Counted from the stretch's first letter, positions 11,404 to 22,740 are shown. The stretch is DNA of 64,000 nt from Pseudoscleropodium purum (GCA_963969395.1 OZ017796.1:12340501-12404500); one strand, 5' to 3'. Translations and numbers: made by a program. Notes: generated by a model not told the origin, from the letters alone.

Positions 11404-13091
11404 CTAAAAGCAACCCAAAAGTTCAAGTTTAATGTTAGAATTAGTTTTCAGTAAGTCAAAAACTTGCTCCCCCACTTTTTTCAAGTACTCCCTGTCATCA
11501 TGCCAGCAAACGATTCCAATTAATTCCCCCTGCGAATATTGCACACTTCCATGCACCACAATTAGAAAATGGTTTGTCTTCATTGAAAGTTTTTCGATTC
11601 CAGACACATGGAAGCCTATAGCATGAGCGCAGCGGAAGCCTATAACATGAGCACAGGAGATATCCAGTATGGAAATTGCATGCACGAATGTTCTTTTGTG
11701 TCCGAATTTCATTCCTAGTGTCTCCCTATTCTAGTATTCTACCATCACTGGACATTGACTACGGAATTCTTCCAAAATTTGCATACCTTAGATGGACATT
11801 TTGGATTTCTCCAGTAATCATCCTTGCGGTATCGAATAGTTTCGTCTCCTCAGGTTTCATTGGAACCCGAAGCGTTGCAATTCGGATCCAATGGGCCGGG
11901 TACGTTTCAGGAATGTCCCAACGAGTGTCACTCGATCTCTGCACAGGAGAAATCTAAAATGTCCATCTATCGAATTTTGAAGAATTCCATCATAGTCGAT
12001 GTCCAGCGATGGTGGAATAGGATACACTAGGAATGGAATTTGGACACACGGTAGCCTGACTTTTCTCCAATTTCCATACTGGATTTCTCCTGTGCTCGTT
12101 CCCGGATTGCCACTCCCGCTTGACAGTGTTGCCAACTGGGAATCAAAATATGCGCTGCCTTTCACCTGTTGATTAGAAGGCCTTATTGAAATTATGTGCG
12201 TGTTGTTCAAGGTCCGACCAATTGGCCCAGAGTCTCTGCAGATCAATAACATTTGCTGATGATCGACGTCCTTAGTTAATTAATTCTGACTGCAAAGTGT
12301 GCTTCGAATTACTACTGTTTCCCCGTCATTGATGGTATCAGGAATTGCAAGCACGTGTAAGGTGAAATAGGGTTTCCTACTCTTGAGTCATTGACGCTGT
12401 TCTGGTAATCTGTCTTTATGTAATCATCAATTACAGGTGGCATCTCTTATTTAAATTTTGTTGTAATAAACTCACCCGCCAACAAACAATTAATCTGTAT
12501 ATTGAGTACTTATCACCGATGGATGCTCCTAAGGAAATTCCATGCTGGTGGTGTTGAGCAATTCAAGAGCTCAGAAGGAATCAGTTCATGTAACTGGTTA
12601 AGTTATATATAATAAGGTTTTTGTGAGAATGGTATCTATTGAAGACCTGGCTTAATTTGTTGTCATAATCTTTCATAATTGTAAGTGTTTATCACTATCG
12701 TCTTATTGAGGAATAATTTCTTCATAGTTGACGTCCGCTCTTTCAAATTATTAGAAGGTTGAGCTGTTGTAACTCTCAGACTAGCTTCAAACACCACTTT
12801 CTCGCTCTACGATAGTATTGAACACCTCGGCTGTTGATTGTTGTGTCCCTACGTGCGTTTTTATCATTTCATCATTTGTCTTTCTTCGTTCTGAAGGGGT
12901 TTCTGATAGAAGGCTAACCAGAATTCCTCGTTTTAGATATAAGGCCAACTCGACATTGCCAAGCATCTGAGGTAAACGGCTGCATAAACTGGTGGGTATA
13001 CGCGGTTGACCCAAAACTTTGTGCGACTGTTCGTGGATCGACAAAAGCAAATGGTGATCGACACTCCTTGAATCAAGAAACTTGAATACTT
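11404..13091 (-). CDS. Unrecognised protein, 3' portion of a spliced gene (four exons)
   Basis: Read on the minus strand, four exons join with compatible phases: 13091-12853 (after ataattttag, before gtaggg), 12593-12517 (after aaccag, before gtgata), 12235-12114 (after gatctgcag, before a weak gtggca donor) and 11615-11404 (after gctatag, stop TAG). They encode about 216 residues. Visible stretches include VFKFLDSRSVDHH, a leucine-rich LCSRLPQMLGNVELALYLKR, HELIPSELLNC, GPIGRTLNNTHIISIRP and, near the end, IVCWHDDREYLKKVGEQVFD. No signal peptide or membrane segment is visible and I recognise no family. The first exon begins in phase 1, so upstream exons are missing; they may lie in 13100-14200, which has open minus-strand frames. 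The end faces the 3' end of DNAAF6. The last intron is filled by two inverted MITEs. Confidence 0.45.
11651..12096. mobile_element. Pair of inverted MITEs sharing GCACAGGAGAAATCC termini
   Basis: Two related elements of about 155-165 bases, 11651-11815 and 11941-12095, lie in opposite orientation about 125 bases apart. Each has terminal inverted repeats near gcacaggagaaatcc; the outermost ends of the pair (11651 and 12095) match especially well and continue as ccagtatggaaatt. Interiors share cattcctagtgt, ctggacat.gactac and gatggacattttggattt. The pair could fold as one long hairpin. It falls in the predicted last intron of the minus-strand gene. Confidence 0.65.
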
Positions 13092-16000
13092 CTAAAATTA
13101 TTTTTTATTTTAGAAGGTGAAACTGGCGTGCTCTGAATATAAACCAGAGAGTGGAACAAGAGTAATGAGTCTTTGAACCTACAACAAGACTTGAACTTAA
13201 TACCGATATTGTCCCTTTCTGAATTACTTACCATTTGGCCTTTAGATCAAGGTGCATAATGTGTCACCAACCATGTCAATATGTGCCACACGATGAAAAA
13301 CAAGCCCACATCAAGAGTGCGAGAAATCAATTTCTTCTCTCACGAATTCTTGATGAACGCTACTATTTGCACACTTCAACTTTGTTTTAATTTACACAAG
13401 TGTCCATTTGGATGAACTTCGTATTGTCCCAACTTCGTCAAAGAGTCTATTTAGAATACAAAACGAGTTCATTTCAAGGTCCATTGCACGGGTAGATTTA
13501 CGCCAGCCTCATTTACTCTGCTTCCAATTGGGAGTGAAAAAAAACAATCTTTACTTCCGCTCATCACACATGCTTTTTTTATTTACAATTCTTGGCGACC
13601 GCTTCTGCTCACGAATTAGTACTGATAATGAAGGTCCTACAACACTGTCACTCACGCATCTCGCGTCGAATTCAGAGTGGCAGCGCTCGAGTTCACTCTC
13701 ACTTCCACTGACACCGACATTTCTGACTAAAAATCAGAACTCTTTGGTTGTAATAACTTAGTAATAAGGAATTTGCTTGCTTGCTTCCAACAACAGTAAC
13801 AGTAACACTAAATAGTTACGCCCCTGCAAACGAAACGATCGAAACCTTGAAGGCCCTCCGCCTGGATCACATGTTTGGCACCCATACCTTACAACCGGCA
13901 AAAGGTGATTAATTGAGATGGAATCCACTCAGTGTTTTGCAATACAGCGCTGCGAGCGAGGACGGTTCACCAACACTTGTGACAGAGGCCTGAATATATT
14001 CATTTGATGGAGCAATGCTCGCCCGGCCTGCCTGACAGCTAGAGCAAGCTCTGCCTGTTGTTGGCCTTTGCATGGGCAGATCTGCACTCTCAAACTCTTG
14101 TCGCTCGATCTCTCCATCCTTCCCGTGGGACTGATGGTGGCAACGTTGTGGGCGATGGACTGGAGATGCACTTTGCGTGATTATTCTATTCATGCATATG
14201 CACAGATAACTAGCTGAGCTGAGGGAGCTGCATTCACAGGGGTTCAGTTCAGGGCAGCTTTTGTTCAGGGACTATCTTAATGGAATCATCATAAGCAAAA
14301 GGGTCTGGACTTTCATTATGGAACGTAGGTATGCTTAGGGACGCTTTTCACACCTAGAGGCCAGACCAATTTGTTGTGTAAGAGGCCCAAAATCTTCTCT
14401 TGTGATTGGTCAAAGATTGAAATCCTCACTTGTGATTGGACAAAAGGCTGAAATTTGTGCAATTGGCCTCAAGGGCAATGGCCTGGCCTCTAGGTGCAAA
14501 GCATCCCTTAGAGCATCTCAATCCATGAACAAAAACAAGCACATTCATGAGGGAAAATCTCAAGTAGAGGGGCACAAACTTCATTCCATTCTTGTGATTT
14601 TTTTTAAAATTGACCCAATGCAAAGCCACCAATCCAAACCTCAAAATGGACTTTTCAGCATTTCAAAAAGGAGAGAGGAAACATTAGATGAAATTTGTAG
14701 GTTTAAGAAGACTGCAAGTTATCATAGAGTAGAAACAAGCAAACTTACCCTCTTATAGTGATACTGCAACAGTCCTACATGGCTAAGACCTTGCCATGTA
14801 GTTTCTAAAAAAATGAGTAAATTTTATTTTTTTATCAAAAAAAATTTGCATTTTAAGATTTTTTATTTTATTTTATTTTTGAAAAAAAAATTCTAACAAC
14901 CAACCATTCTTTTACTATAGGGGGAACAATGAAGGGAACAAGCCTAAAACGGTCTTCTTTTGCCCGCAAATCCCCTCTAATGGGATTCTACATATTAACA
15001 AGAGACTTTTCATGCAAACAAGGGAAGGTCCAATTTAAGAATGTTTGAAAAGGTATGACAATTATGAATATTCCTATTGTGAGCCATGTTACAAACTCTT
15101 CATATCTTGCCAATACACTGAAGGATTTGAGAAGAAGAATGATAGGCTCAAGAATAAGGAGAGACTAATACTTGATGGCATTGGAAAATGTTTTTTGGAG
15201 TTGCCCCATCATTATATATGCCATTGGTGTGGTGGTTACCCACTGGATTGAGGATGCTCTTAAAGCAACATTTTGTTCAACTAGAATTAAGTTACATTAT
15301 CTAAGTAACAAAAATTTATAATTGTAGATGGTAATCTCTTTAAATAATATGTTAAATTGGTGTTATTTCACAATTGTAGTAATTTTTAGAACATGCACCT
15401 CAAATGGCAAATTTGTATCTATCCTGATGCTTTTAGAGATTTGACTTAAGTAAGCCCAATCAATTGAGCTTCCCATGTAGTTGCATCGATATGTACACCA
15501 TTTCTTTATTTCAAAACCTAAATCTTTTGATAGTCTTATTTATCTTGTAAGATTTGTGTCACTTGAAGAATGACAAACCTAGATTTAAGTTCTGAAAGGA
15601 AGATGGGATGGAAATAGTGTACTACAAGAGAAAAGTGTGTCTTAAGTGAGTTTTTAAGTATAGCCCTAGACATAAGATTATAAGTAATGACCTTTAGTTA
15701 AAGAGATTTTTAGTAAAAATTTACTAGAAATACAAGGGTTTTTAGTAAAATTTTATTGGAAATTTCCTTAAAGGTCATTACTAATAATCTTATATCTAGA
15801 TCTATACTTTAAAACTCACTTAAAACACACCATTCTCTTGTAGAGGTGGTGAAATTAGCTAGGGTTGCAAATAATTATATTTACTTTAGATGTATGTCAC
15901 AATTTTTAGCAAAGGAATATCCCTCATTTAACAAAATTGACAATCTTTAATTTCCTTGGTAATCTTTGTTGTCTCTTTGGCTTTACAAAGCATATGACAT

Positions 16001-16660
16001 GAAAATGTTATTGAGATTCTTTAATGAAACATATAACAATGAAGTTATAATTTTAGGTTCCTTCTATAATTGAAATATAATTGTAAGATATTGAATCATA
16101 TCACATAACAACATCAAAGTCAAGGTCTTAAGGTATGTGCACCCAAAATCACCCCATTTAAGAACTACCAAGCCTAGGTTTTTTTGGAGCATAAAGATGC
16201 ATATTCCAAAGAAATAAATCATCGGACTATTAGGGAGTATAAGGACAATTTACATTACACCTATGTTTAGAATTTTTTTAATTCATAATTTATTCAAATA
16301 ATGTTTAAACAATGCACGCTAAAATGCATTGGAATTCAAACTCTTACCAACAAGTCCCAATAATATTAAAAAATATATAGATTTAATAATAGTTTCATTT
16401 CAATTTCAATTGAATGATATTAAATGCATTAGTTGTATGATGTATACATGTATTAGGTTTTATAGAGTCTCCCTTTTAGCAAAGGTATATAACACTAGTG
16501 TCACTTGTCTTATCTCCTTGAAGCCAATTGAGGGACCTAATATGAATAGACTATCCTTCTATGCCAATAATTAAATCAAGAAACTATGCTAAGGGAGATT
16601 TTGTGCTTGTAGCAATACAACATGGAATAAGGAAACTAGAACAATGCCTCTTTTTTCAAT
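13092..16660. other. Intergenic or upstream region; GC-richer patch at 13.4-14.3 kb, then repeats
   Basis: At 13400-14250 the base composition is higher in GC and several frames are open on both strands (for example 13408-13761 plus, 13909-14193 minus). I cannot choose between them and recognise no domain; upstream exons of the minus-strand gene may be here. From 14335 the sequence is repeat-derived: the copy of the window-start repeat (14335-14520), a fragment with the CATTAG-type end at about 14918-14990, and a CACTA-like hairpin. The stretch 14520-15620 is otherwise featureless to me. Confidence 0.4.
15620..15845 (+). mobile_element. CACTA-like hairpin MITE, degenerate ends
   Basis: The left end reads tACTACAAGAGAAAAGTGTG and the right end CACACCATTCTCTTGTAG, about 226 bases apart, with long internal arms: ttaagtgagtttttaagtatag on the left mirrors ctatactttaaaactcacttaa on the right minus a few bases, and taatgacctttag mirrors ttaaaggtcatta. 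It is a larger, more diverged relative of the element at 2503-2675, with which it shares tttaagtatag and the centre motif. No coding capacity. Confidence 0.7.
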
Positions 16661-16865
16661 TTTTTATTCTTTAAAGTGTCAAATTTCAAATAAGGTAGTT
16701 ACTCAAACTTCTTTGTAGTAGCTTCTGTGGATACAAAGCCTTCTCCCCTTCACTCCAAAGCTACGTATTGGTTGGAGTAATTCTTTCTATATAAGGTAGC
16801 AGTACTTTAAATCTACAAGTAACTAAAACAAACACCTACTTTTTCCTTGATGGCAAACCAAAATG
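16661..16865 (+). repeat. 205-bp direct repeat outside the 5' LTR (left copy)
   Basis: From tttttattctttaaagtgtc to ggcaaaccaaaatg this segment is repeated in the same orientation directly after the 3' LTR (22536-22740). Both copies are 205 bases long and by eye differ at four positions, all transitions. The last two bases, tg, may also be the first bases of the LTR. Ordinary LTR-element target duplications are 4-6 bases, so this is either an extraordinarily long one or a tandem repeat that existed before insertion. Confidence 0.9.
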
Positions 16866-17186
16866 GTTAAGACCAAGTCTTCACAGCTGGACTTCAGACA
16901 TGCTACAGTTGTAACAGTTAGTAATAGTTACAAGACGTTAGGTTTTGGCTCTCTCTCAAGCATATAAATACATGGTGAAGGAATTAGCTCTTACGCAAAC
17001 CTCTTGTAATTTCAGGAACTTTAATAATTCAGAGTAACCTAATATTCTAAGCATCTCTTGCGTCAATCTCATGAGTATGGTCTAATCCTGTCTTTGGTCT
17101 GGTGCCACGGTTCTTGCTGATCGGTCGATCGCTGATCTCCGGAGAGTATCGACAAACCATTGGTTGATTAAGTCTCATCCGTAACA
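16864..17186 (+). repeat. 5' LTR
   Basis: 323 bases starting tggttaagacc and ending catccgtaaca, matching 22214-22535. It contains gcatataaatacatgg (TATA-like, near 16961-16970) followed by the likely transcription start region. The sequence directly after, ttaggtttgcgtccc, does not look like a usual primer-binding site. Confidence 0.95.
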
Positions 17187-17316
17187 TTAGGTTTGCGTCC
17201 CATTTTGTCTATACTTTGGGGCGGTCCCGGAAAGTGTTTGTGCACAATGCTATAGGACTACGCGTGCTTCCCTGCGCGGTAGCTTTAGGCATTTTGGAAG
17301 TTGGAATTTTGGCCCT

Positions 17317-18441
17317 ATGGATCGAGAGGAACCTGCAGTTGAGCATGGGCACTAGCCGCCACATGAAATTGAATCCAAGTGGACCGAGTTTATCCAACAG
17401 CAGATACAAATGGTATTCCGATCAGCTACGCCCCATATGGTGCAACAAATTGCGGACCAGGCTACGGCTGAACCGCCTCCAACCTCCCCTCCTCGCACCT
17501 TTAGGGCCACAGGTCAAGATCCGCAAAGGTCGGGAAGATATGATGACATCGGGATCCGGGAGAGGGAGGCTAAAGTTGTTGATTGAGAGAAGTTCGTTGG
17601 GAAGCGGGGTGGAGAGGTATATCGATGGTTTGCACAACTTCGGTTGGTATTCATAGGAAAACCACATACTTACCGACAAGATGGAGACAAGATAGTTTAT
17701 GTTCTTTCTTACATGAGTGGGTTGGCCCAGAGTTGGACAATGCCGCTTCTACAAGCTCTTGATGAGGGGTGTCCGCATGAATTATTGACAAATTATGATG
17801 CTTTTAGGGAGGCGATTATCAAGGTTTTTGGTGACATTGATCGAAGGGGCAATGTGGAGGATTGCCTTGGAAGAATTAAACAAACGAGCTCCATGGCCAA
17901 ATACATCTCCAATTTTAATGAGCGCGCTGCTCAAGTCAACTGGAATGAATCCAGTTTGGTGGCACGTTTTCGTACAGGGCTCAAAGAGGACGTTCTTGAT
18001 TCGATAGCTATGGCGGAAACCCAACCGTGCGGACTCCAAGAGTGGATGGCCATGGCTTCCCGGATTGATGAAAGGTTGTGGTATTGGTGCCAAACTTAGA
18101 GACCCCACAGTTCTTACCCGCTTCCATCCCAGTCCCCACCATTAAATACCAAACCATCACCCTTGGCCGCAAAAGATTCCGCTAGTCGATTTCAATCGAT
18201 GCCACATTTGTTAGGCCTAGTGCCGATGGAATTGGATGCTGCTAGAGTAAGTACGGCGCTGGCCAAGACGGCTGCAGAAAGGTTAGAGTATCAGTGTCAA
18301 AGAAGATGTTGGAGATGCAGCCAGATGGATCATGTTCGGGCAAAATGCCCAACCAACCCCTCTACACCTTTATCTGTAGCAGCGCTGGAGTCTACCACAA
18401 TACACCAAGAGGAGTCAAGAAAAGATCAGTCCTGGGACTAA
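17317..18441 (+). pseudogene. Degenerate gag of the chromovirus
   Basis: The reading frame starts at ATG 17317 (MDREEPAVEHGH) and can be followed to about 18441, but is broken by TAG at 17353, TGA at 17584 and TAG at 18097. The middle part (about 17610-18090) carries a retrotransposon gag domain, with YVLSYMSGLAQSW and later WNESSLVARFRTGLKEDV. Near 18310 a CCHC zinc knuckle of spacing CX2CX4HX4C is intact (CWRCSQMDHVRAKCP). Gag packages the element RNA in virus-like particles in the cytoplasm; this copy cannot be translated whole. Confidence 0.85.
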
Positions 18442-18599
18442 GGGGATGCTCCCAGTACCCAAGGAAAATGCGGACTGCGGTTAATTCCATCACAACTAAG
18501 TAGCTGAGCCCTTCTACAGGAGGGAAGCCATATTGTATCCAAACAGGAGGAGTGACGGGACCATTATACTTGTGAGCCATAGTGGACCCTGGAACCTAC

Positions 18600-20637
18600 T
18601 TAACTGTTGATGGTCAAATTAATTCATTGAAGGTTCAGCCGCTGGTGGATTTGGGAGCCACAGGGATTTTCATGCACCCGGATTTTGCTAATAAGTGTTG
18701 AGCTGTTGTGCGGCCAAAGGAATTTCCTTGAGAAGTGAGGGTAATTGACGGAAGGATTATTAGTTTAGGATTAATCACCCACAAGGCTACAATCGAATTC
18801 AACGTGGCAAACCATCGGAAAATATTAGTAGCGGATCTGACAAACACGGGTCGATACCCTTGTGTCCTGGGAACTCTCTGGTTGGTTCAACACAATCCAA
18901 TAATTCATTGGGCGCAAAAGCAAATTAACTTTGAATCACCATATTGTAGGGCAATATGTCTGCGAGGGAAGATAGAGAGCCTAAAGATTTCAGCTGTTGG
19001 TCGGGGTATGCAGGTCCCGCTCACTCGATCTAGGTCTTACTGGAGGAAAGGAACGATGGAACAAGATCTCAATTGCCTGCTTGTAAGCTTGGAGGGCATA
19101 GCAGAGAAGCGGCAGGACAATCAATCAACGTCACAGGCTCCGAAGTACGCCATTGTGTCACCCATGACCTTCAAGTGGTCTGCCAAGGCGGCCGAGGTAT
19201 ATACCTTGGTGATATAGGAACTGGACAATAACTCTCCCACTGGAATTGTGGATTTTGATTTGGAATCAATTCCGCTGGAATACCGAGACTTGCATGATGT
19301 TTGTAGTGAGAAATCATCCAATGAGCTGCTTGAACACGAAGCATCGGATATGAAAATTGAATTTAAGGACGGTCAAGAACCACGGAACTCAAGATTGCGA
19401 CCCATGTCGCCAACGGAATTAGAGAAGCTTCGGGGATACTTGGAGGAGAATTTGAGAAAAGGATGGATTCGTAGGTCCAAATCTCTAGTTTCCGCTCCTA
19501 TCGTGTTCGCTCGGAAGAAAGATGGTTCCATCCGAGTTTGTATAGACTATCGAAACCTTAATAAAGTTACAATTCGGAATCGTTACCCTTTGCCGCTTAT
19601 TCCTAAGCTCACAGATCGATTAGTGGGGGCCCGTATATTCACCAAATTGGATGTGAGGCAAGCATACCATCGCATACGAATGGCGGTCGGCCATGAATTC
19701 AAGACTGCTTTTAAGACTCACTATGGTTTATTTGAATACCTGGTAATGCCATTCGGCCTCACAAATGCTCCTGCTCAATTTCAAGCACATATGTAGAATA
19801 TTTTTGGTGACTTATTGGATATTTCAATTGTCATTTATTTGGATGATATCCTCATTTTTTCAAAAACAAAGGAAGAACATTGGCCCGTGGATAGAGAAGT
19901 TCTCCAACGCCTCAAAGACCACGGCTTCTACATCAAGGCTTCAAAATGTGAGTTCCATTGTACTTTCGTAGAATTCTTAGGGATGGTTGTGTCATCCAAA
20001 GGACTAGAAATGTGTGCAGACAAAGTTCAAACTATTAAAGAATGGCCAGTACCACAAAATATTAAGGATGTTCAGGCCTTCCTAGGCTTTGCGAATTTTT
20101 ACCGTCGATTTTTACTAGATTACTCCCATATTGCGGTTTCACTCACATTGTTAACACGCAAGGACCAAAAATTTCAATGGACCGTTCAAGTTGATACTGC
20201 ATTTAATAGATTACGGGAACTTTTTTTGTCAATCACCAGTATTGCTACACCCCGACTTTGAACACCCATTTATTATTGAAACCGACGCATCTGACATCAC
20301 CACTGGGGGAATTCTCTCTCAACATGGTGACGATAGTTACCTGCATCCTTGTACATATCGCAATTCCAAAATGACCCCACCGGAGAAAAATTACGACATT
20401 TATGACAAAGAACTTCTAAGTATTGTACCGGCCTTCCAAGATTGGCGTGTATATTTGGAGGGTTCTCCACATGAGATTAAGGTAATTTCTGACCATAAAA
20501 ACTTGGAGTATTTTTTGACCACGAAGCAATTGAGTCAGCGCCAAGCTCGATGGTCAAAATTACTATCTGCATTTCATTTTACCATTCAACATCGGCCGGG
20601 GTCCATAAATTCCCAAGTAGATGCTCTTTCTCGATGA
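18600..20637 (+). pseudogene. Degenerate protease, reverse transcriptase and RNase H
   Basis: The frame has shifted relative to gag. The aspartic protease site near 18642-18660 reads LVDLGATG: the family's catalytic triad has Ser or Thr where this copy has Leu, consistent with one C-to-T change. TGA stops follow at 18699 and 18729, and TAG at 19215. The reverse transcriptase is well preserved from about 19330; it has RVCIDYRNLN, PFGLTNAPAQFQ and the catalytic YLDD at 19836-19847, with a TAG at 19794 between the last two. Near 20230 the frame shifts again into RNase H (ETDASD, then YDKELLSIV and SDHKNLEYF), which runs to 20637. Confidence 0.9.
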
Positions 20638-20655
20638 CCTGATGTAACAAATAAC

Positions 20656-22211
20656 GTGCCACCAGAATTCCGACCACTACTGAAGCTCGCGGCTTTGGAA
20701 GCATGCGAACCGATGTGGGCAGATACCCTAATTCGAGCTAGGGTACAAGTGGCTTTGAAGACCGACCCCACGCTCCAGCCAATACTAGCCTATTTTGAGA
20801 ACGGGGTAGACAAGGCCCCAACAAACGTTCGGCACAATTTCCAAGGCTACACGTTTAGGGACGGCATCCTCTGGTTTCACGACACTATATTCGTTCCGAA
20901 TGATGAAGAACTCCATCGACAAATCTTGCGTTCAAGACATGATGCACCCTCTGCCGGACATTAGGGTCGAGCAAAGACTCTCGATTTGGTGGCCAGGAGC
21001 TTTTATTGGCCAACAATGCGGAAATATGTAAATCGATATGTGGATGGTTACAACACTTGCCAACGCTCCAAGCCCTCTCAGCATACACCCTATGGCCTAC
21101 TACAACCCATTCCAACAACACAAGCACCGTGGAAAAGAATTACCACCGACTTCATTGTGAAACTTCCCTCCCAACAATGGATTTGATTCAATTCTTGTGG
21201 TGGTCAACAAGAATACTAAATTGGCACATTTCATATCGACAAATGAAACTGTGGATTCGGTTGGTATAGCCAATCTCTACCTTCATCATATATGGAAACA
21301 CCATGGACTACTTTCTGAAGTCATTTCTGACCATGGCTCAGTTTTCATCTCTAAATTTATGAAAAGATTGTATCAGTTGTTACGTATTCAACCTGCCCCG
21401 ACTACGGCATTTCATTCCCAATCGGATGGCCAGACAGAGCGAGTGAACCAAGTCCTGGAGCAATTCCTTCACATGTTCACCACAAGACAGCAGAATGATT
21501 GGGCAGATTTGTTACAAGTCGCGGAATTCGCCTATAACAACACAACTCATTCAACGACAGGGGTATCCCCGTTTTACGACACTTACGGTTATCATCTTTC
21601 AATGTCCTTTACATCTCCATCTACATTTGTGGTTCCCACTACTGAGGACAGAATCTGACATCTTCAACAGATTCACAAAGAAGTGAAAGTCATGATACAG
21701 ATTGTTGGGGATCAAGCCAAGAGGATGTACAACCGTAATGTGCATCTCCATCAAACTTTTGAAGTTGGTGACCGGATGCTCCTTCGGCATGACAAAATCG
21801 CAACAATGGTCCCTTCACGTAAACTGACTTCCAAATTTCTTGGGCCGTTTCCAATTATATCAAAAATATCAAACGTGGTTTACCGTCTCCGACTACCAAG
21901 GTCGCTGCACATCCACGACGTTTTTCATGTTTCTCTGCTTGAAAAATATCTGTTGGATACTATTGTTGGACGCAAGTACACCCCGCCCCCACCCATTGTA
22001 ACTCCACAGGGCGATGTCGAATGGGAGGTACGTGAGGTCATAGACTCCAGATTATTCGGATGCTAGAAGAAGCTTTAGTACTTAATATCCTGGGAAGGTT
22101 ATGGGCCCGAACAGAATTCTTCAGAACCTGAATCTAACTTGGGAAAAGTACTAGAAGCGGTCAAGGAGTTTCATCAACGTCACCCCACTGCCGTAGGACC
22201 AAAAGGGGGGT
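20656..22211 (+). pseudogene. Degenerate integrase with C-terminal chromodomain
   Basis: The zinc-binding region near 20930-21070 keeps its histidines but the first cysteine of the CXXC pair is tyrosine (YNTCQRSK); a TAG interrupts at 20962. The core has TTDFIVKLP, then a frame change at about 21185, then ISDHGSVFIS and HSQSDGQTERVNQ, the DD-E catalytic series. A TGA lies at 21656. After the FLGPFPIISK and HDVFHVSLLE segment comes a chromodomain (about 22010-22190), recognisable from EVREVIDSR, YLISWEGYGPEQ and EAVKEFHQRHP, interrupted by TAG at 22064 and one further TAG. Integrase joins the cDNA to the host chromosome; the chromodomain biases target choice towards methylated histone H3. Confidence 0.9.
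22201..22210 (+). other. Polypurine tract
   Basis: The run aaaagggggg ends three bases before the 3' LTR. This is the expected position of the primer for plus-strand cDNA synthesis in LTR retrotransposons. Confidence 0.8.
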
Positions 22212-22213
22212 AA

Positions 22214-22535
22214 TGTTAAGACCAAGTCTTCACAGTTGGACTTGGGACATGCTATGGTTGTAACAATTAGTAGCAATTATAGGACGTTAAGTTTTGGCTC
22301 TCTCTCAAGCATATAAATACATGGTGAGGGAATTAGCTCTCATGCAAACCTCTTGTAATTTCAGGAACTTTAATGATTCGGAGTAACCCAGTATTCTGAG
22401 CATCTCTTGCGTCGATCTCATGAGTATGGTCTAATCCCGTCTTTGGTCCGGTGCCACGGTTCTTGCTAATCGGTTGATCGTTGATCTCTGGAGAGTATCG
22501 GCAAACCATTGATTGGTTAAGTCTCATCCGTAACA
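22214..22535 (+). repeat. 3' LTR
   Basis: 322 bases from tgttaagacc to catccgtaaca. Compared by eye with the 5' LTR there are about thirty differences, and all but one are transitions. Confidence 0.95.
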
Positions 22536-22740
22536 TTTTTATTCTTTAAAATGTCAAATTTCAAATAAGGTAGTTACTCAAACTTCTTTGTAGTAGCTTC
22601 TGTGGATACAAAGCCTTCTCCCCTTCACTCTAAAGCTACGTATTGGTTGGAGTAATTCTTTCTATATAAGGTAGCAATACTTTAAATCTACAAGTAACTA
22701 AAACAAACACCTATTTTTTCCTTGATGGCAAACCAAAATG
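22536..22740 (+). repeat. 205-bp direct repeat outside the 3' LTR (right copy)
   Basis: Begins tttttattctttaaaatgtc directly after the final ca of the LTR and ends aaaccaaaatg, the same length as 16661-16865 with four transitions between them. Beyond it the two flanks are unrelated (tacatgtagaacc here, the LTR on the other side). Confidence 0.9.

Larger units (their letters stand above)
16864..22535 (+). mobile_element. Decayed Ty3/gypsy chromovirus LTR retrotransposon
   Basis: A 5.67-kb element in the order LTR, gag with one CCHC zinc knuckle, protease, reverse transcriptase, RNase H, integrase, C-terminal chromodomain, polypurine tract, LTR. Integrase follows RNase H, as in Ty3/gypsy (Metaviridae), and the chromodomain makes it a chromovirus, a lineage that tends to insert in heterochromatin. 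At least nine in-frame stops and three frame changes disable it, so it can no longer make its own proteins. The LTRs differ by about 9 percent by eye, so insertion is not recent. No typical tRNA-Met primer-binding site follows the 5' LTR. Confidence 0.95.

Noticed and set aside
16324..16574. An 81-codon frame left of the retrotransposon
   Set aside because: AT-rich, no domain, no splice partners that I can see.
17187..17210. Primer-binding site after the 5' LTR
   Set aside because: The sequence ttaggtttgcgtccc does not match the usual tggtatcagagc type or another tRNA end that I can recall with confidence, so I did not annotate one.
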